From NCBI RefSeq assembly GCF_001513965.1, contig NZ_KQ948020.1, positions 170,467 through 213,457 on the forward strand: DNA of 42,991 nucleotides, read 5' to 3'. Position numbers and translations under genes: made by a program. This DNA comes from Streptomyces cellostaticus. Lineage in GTDB: Bacteria; Actinomycetota; Actinomycetes; Streptomycetales; Streptomycetaceae. The notes below the pieces were generated by a model. The model did no database searches. It had not been told where the DNA came from and was given only the letters and a program-made list of their open reading frames with translations. Position 1 is the stretch's first letter. The number at the start of each line of letters is the position of its first letter. Below, piece by piece: positions 41,274 through 42,991 of this stretch.

Positions 41274-42991
41274 GTGATCGAACTGCCCGCCGACGACCGC
41301 TCCACCAGCCCGTACACCGGCTACACCCGCGCCCACTGGGAGAGTGCCGCCGACGCCCTGCTCGCCGCCGTGGAGCCCTACGCCACCCCCGACCGCGCCC
41401 TCTACCACCTCCCCGGCGATCACGTGAGCCACGCGGGCCGCCTCTCCGACGGCCTGGAGGGGTATGCCCGTACGCTCCTGCTGGCCGCGTTCCGCCGGGA
41501 CGAGACCGCACTCGGCCGCTACGCCGAGGGCCTCGCGACCGGCCCCGGCGGTATCTGGCCGCGCATCGCCGACCGCAGCCAGCCCCTGGTCGAGGCCGCC
41601 TCGATCGCCCTCGCCCTGCGGCTGACCCGGCCCCTGCTGTGGGACCGCCTGGACCAGGGCGTGCGCGAGCGCACGGCGTCCTGGCTGGCGGACGCGCTGA
41701 CCGCCGAACCCTGGCCCTGCAACTGGGAGTTGTTCCCGGTCACCGTGGGCGGCTTCCTCGCGGAGACCGGCCACCGGCCCGAGGCGGCCCGCAAGGCGAT
41801 CGACCGCGGCCTGGAACGCATCGAGCAGTGGTACGTCGGCGACGGCTGGTACACCGACGGGGACGGCCGCAAGTTCGACTACTACAACGGCTGGGCCATG
41901 CACCTGTATCCGGTGCTGCACGCGTGGCTGGCCGACGACGCCGAGCTGCTGAAGCTCTACGGCGACCGGCTCGAACGCCATCTCGCCGACTACGCCCGCC
42001 TGTTCGGCGGCGACGGCGCGCCCCTGCACCAGGGCCGCTCGCTGACCTACCGGTTCGCGACGACTGCCCCGCTGTGGCTGGGCGCGCTCACGGGCCGTAC
42101 GCCGCTGGCGGCGGGACAGACGCGGCGGCTGGCCTCCGGAGCGCTGAAGTACTACCTGGACCGGGGAGCCGTGGACACCCGCGGGCTGCTGACCCTCGGC
42201 TGGCACGGCCCCGACCCGGCCGTTCTGCAGAGCTACTCGGGACCGGCCTCGCCCTACTGGGCGAGCAAGGGCTTCCTCGGCCTCCTGCTGCCCCCGGAAC
42301 ACGAGGTGTGGACGGCGCCCGAGGAGCCGGGCCCGGCGGAGCGCGCCGACGCCGTGACGCCGGTCGCCGGGCCCAACTGGCTGCTCCAGTCGACGCGTGC
42401 GGACGGCGTGGTCCGCCTCCACAACCACGGCAGCGAGGACGTCCGCTACGACCCCTACTACACGCGGTTCGCGTACTCCACGGTCACCCGGCCCTTCGGA
42501 TCGCCGCCCGACAACATCGTCCTGGTCGGCGGCGACCCGGTCCGCACGGGCATCGTGCCGCTGGGCGTGGGGGAGGACTGGGCGGCCTCCCGGTACCCGG
42601 TGGGTTCCGGCGCGCAGGTGACCAGCCTCGTCGTGGCCGACGGCGCGGTGGAGGTGCGGGCTCATCTGGTGGCGGGGGCGGCTCCCGGCACCGAAGTGCA
42701 CGTCACGGGGTGGGTGCCCGGGGAGGACGAGTCGGCCGAACTGGTGCCGGTCCACGGCCTGTCGGACGGATTCGCCCTCTTCGGCGTGACCGGCGACGGG
42801 CCCACCCTGTTCGTCGCCCTCGCCCGGCTGACCGCGGAACCCGACCCCCTGCCCCTCGCGGATCTGGTGACCGTGGAGGTGCAGGGCGACTACGACCTGA
42901 CGGTCCGCTGGGCCACGGGACGGCTCGGGCACTTCCGCTTCACGGCCCCGGACGAGCACTCGGCGGGCTCGTCGTGGTCGGTGACGCCCGG
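41274..42991 (+). CDS. DUF2264-domain protein, cut by window end
   Basis: The frame opens at GTG 41274 (VIELPADDRSTSPYTGYTRA) with AGGAAGG upstream and stays open to the last base, giving at least 572 residues. The N-terminal part has the helical-barrel motifs of DUF2264 (PF10022): HVSHAGRLSDGLEGYARTLL, PWPCNWELFPVTVGGFLAE, YVGDGWYTDGDGRKFDYYNG and PLHQGRSLTYRFATTAPLWL. A beta-rich C-terminal region follows. The fold is related to unsaturated glucuronyl/rhamnogalacturonyl hydrolases, and such genes recur in pectin loci. No signal peptide, so it probably handles imported oligosaccharides in the cytosol. Activity is not established by sequence. Confidence 0.85.
   Translation, partial: MIELPADDRSTSPYTGYTRAHWESAADALLAAVEPYATPDRALYHLPGDHVSHAGRLSDGLEGYARTLLLAAFRRDETALGRYAEGLATGPGGIWPRIADRSQPLVEAASIALALRLTRPLLWDRLDQGVRERTASWLADALTAEPWPCNWELFPVTVGGFLAETGHRPEAARKAIDRGLERIEQWYVGDGWYTDGDGRKFDYYNGWAMHLYPVLHAWLADDAELLKLYGDRLERHLADYARLFGGDGAPLHQGRSLTYRFATTAPLWLGALTGRTPLAAGQTRRLASGALKYYLDRGAVDTRGLLTLGWHGPDPAVLQSYSGPASPYWASKGFLGLLLPPEHEVWTAPEEPGPAERADAVTPVAGPNWLLQSTRADGVVRLHNHGSEDVRYDPYYTRFAYSTVTRPFGSPPDNIVLVGGDPVRTGIVPLGVGEDWAASRYPVGSGAQVTSLVVADGAVEVRAHLVAGAAPGTEVHVTGWVPGEDESAELVPVHGLSDGFALFGVTGDGPTLFVALARLTAEPDPLPLADLVTVEVQGDYDLTVRWATGRLGHFRFTAPDEHSAGSSWSVTP

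Noticed and set aside
41136..42959. A 607-residue open frame on the minus strand
   Set aside because: It is the antisense of the DUF2264 gene and the end of the acetylesterase. It has low-complexity Gly/Arg/Val composition and no motifs; high GC leaves the opposite strand open.

Overview
The window looks like a Streptomyces (or close actinomycete) chromosome. It is very GC-rich with strong third-position GC, has many GTG starts with GGAGG-type ribosome sites, many twin-arginine exported enzymes, and a DUF397 relic. All calls rest on reading the sequence; no database search was possible.

Layout. (1) 1-5.4 kb is ordinary chromosome: an NmrA-like NAD(P)-binding protein divergent from an AraC regulator, a second AraC-type regulator, two VOC (glyoxalase-fold) proteins, a small membrane protein and two frameshifted relics. 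(2) 5.4-25.2 kb is a plant cell-wall polysaccharide utilisation region. It has a LacI-family regulator, a three-gene sugar ABC importer, and a divergent block with a GH28-like enzyme, two paralogous alginate-lyase-family proteins and a carboxylesterase. After a homocysteine methyltransferase/amino-acid permease pair come an unusual cell-surface beta-helix protein and two GH43 enzymes, one a probable exo-beta-1,3-galactanase with a ricin-type CBM13. (3) 25.36-33.94 kb is a small integrated island between 37-bp perfect direct repeats that match the D-arm/anticodon part of a tRNA-Ser(UGA). It carries an AlbA_2/Schlafen-like protein, an XRE-TPR regulator, a tight operon of two unknown proteins, a reduced class I aminoacyl-tRNA-synthetase-like protein and an ASCH-domain protein, then a 5'-truncated tyrosine integrase and a membrane serine/threonine kinase. 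(4) 33.94-37.8 kb holds an arsenic module (arsM divergent from arsR, an aquaporin and arsC) and a secreted protein of unknown function. Repeats beside the right-hand att site suggest this is the remnant of a second, tandemly integrated element. (5) 38.3 kb to the end resumes pectin degradation: a PL4 rhamnogalacturonan lyase divergent from a rhamnogalacturonan acetylesterase, then a DUF2264 protein cut by the window edge.

How it works together. The secreted lyases, hydrolases and esterases probably cut rhamnogalacturonan I, its arabinan/galactan side chains and uronate-containing polymers. The ABC importer takes up the fragments and LacI-type repressors control the set. CG-centred palindromes lie in the LacI upstream region, the importer/GH28 intergenic region, the surface-protein/GH43 intergenic region (degenerate) and the PL4/acetylesterase intergenic region. 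The mobile DNA seems to have split one pectin locus in two. The most novel-looking content is the island operon pairing an aaRS-like protein with an ASCH protein.
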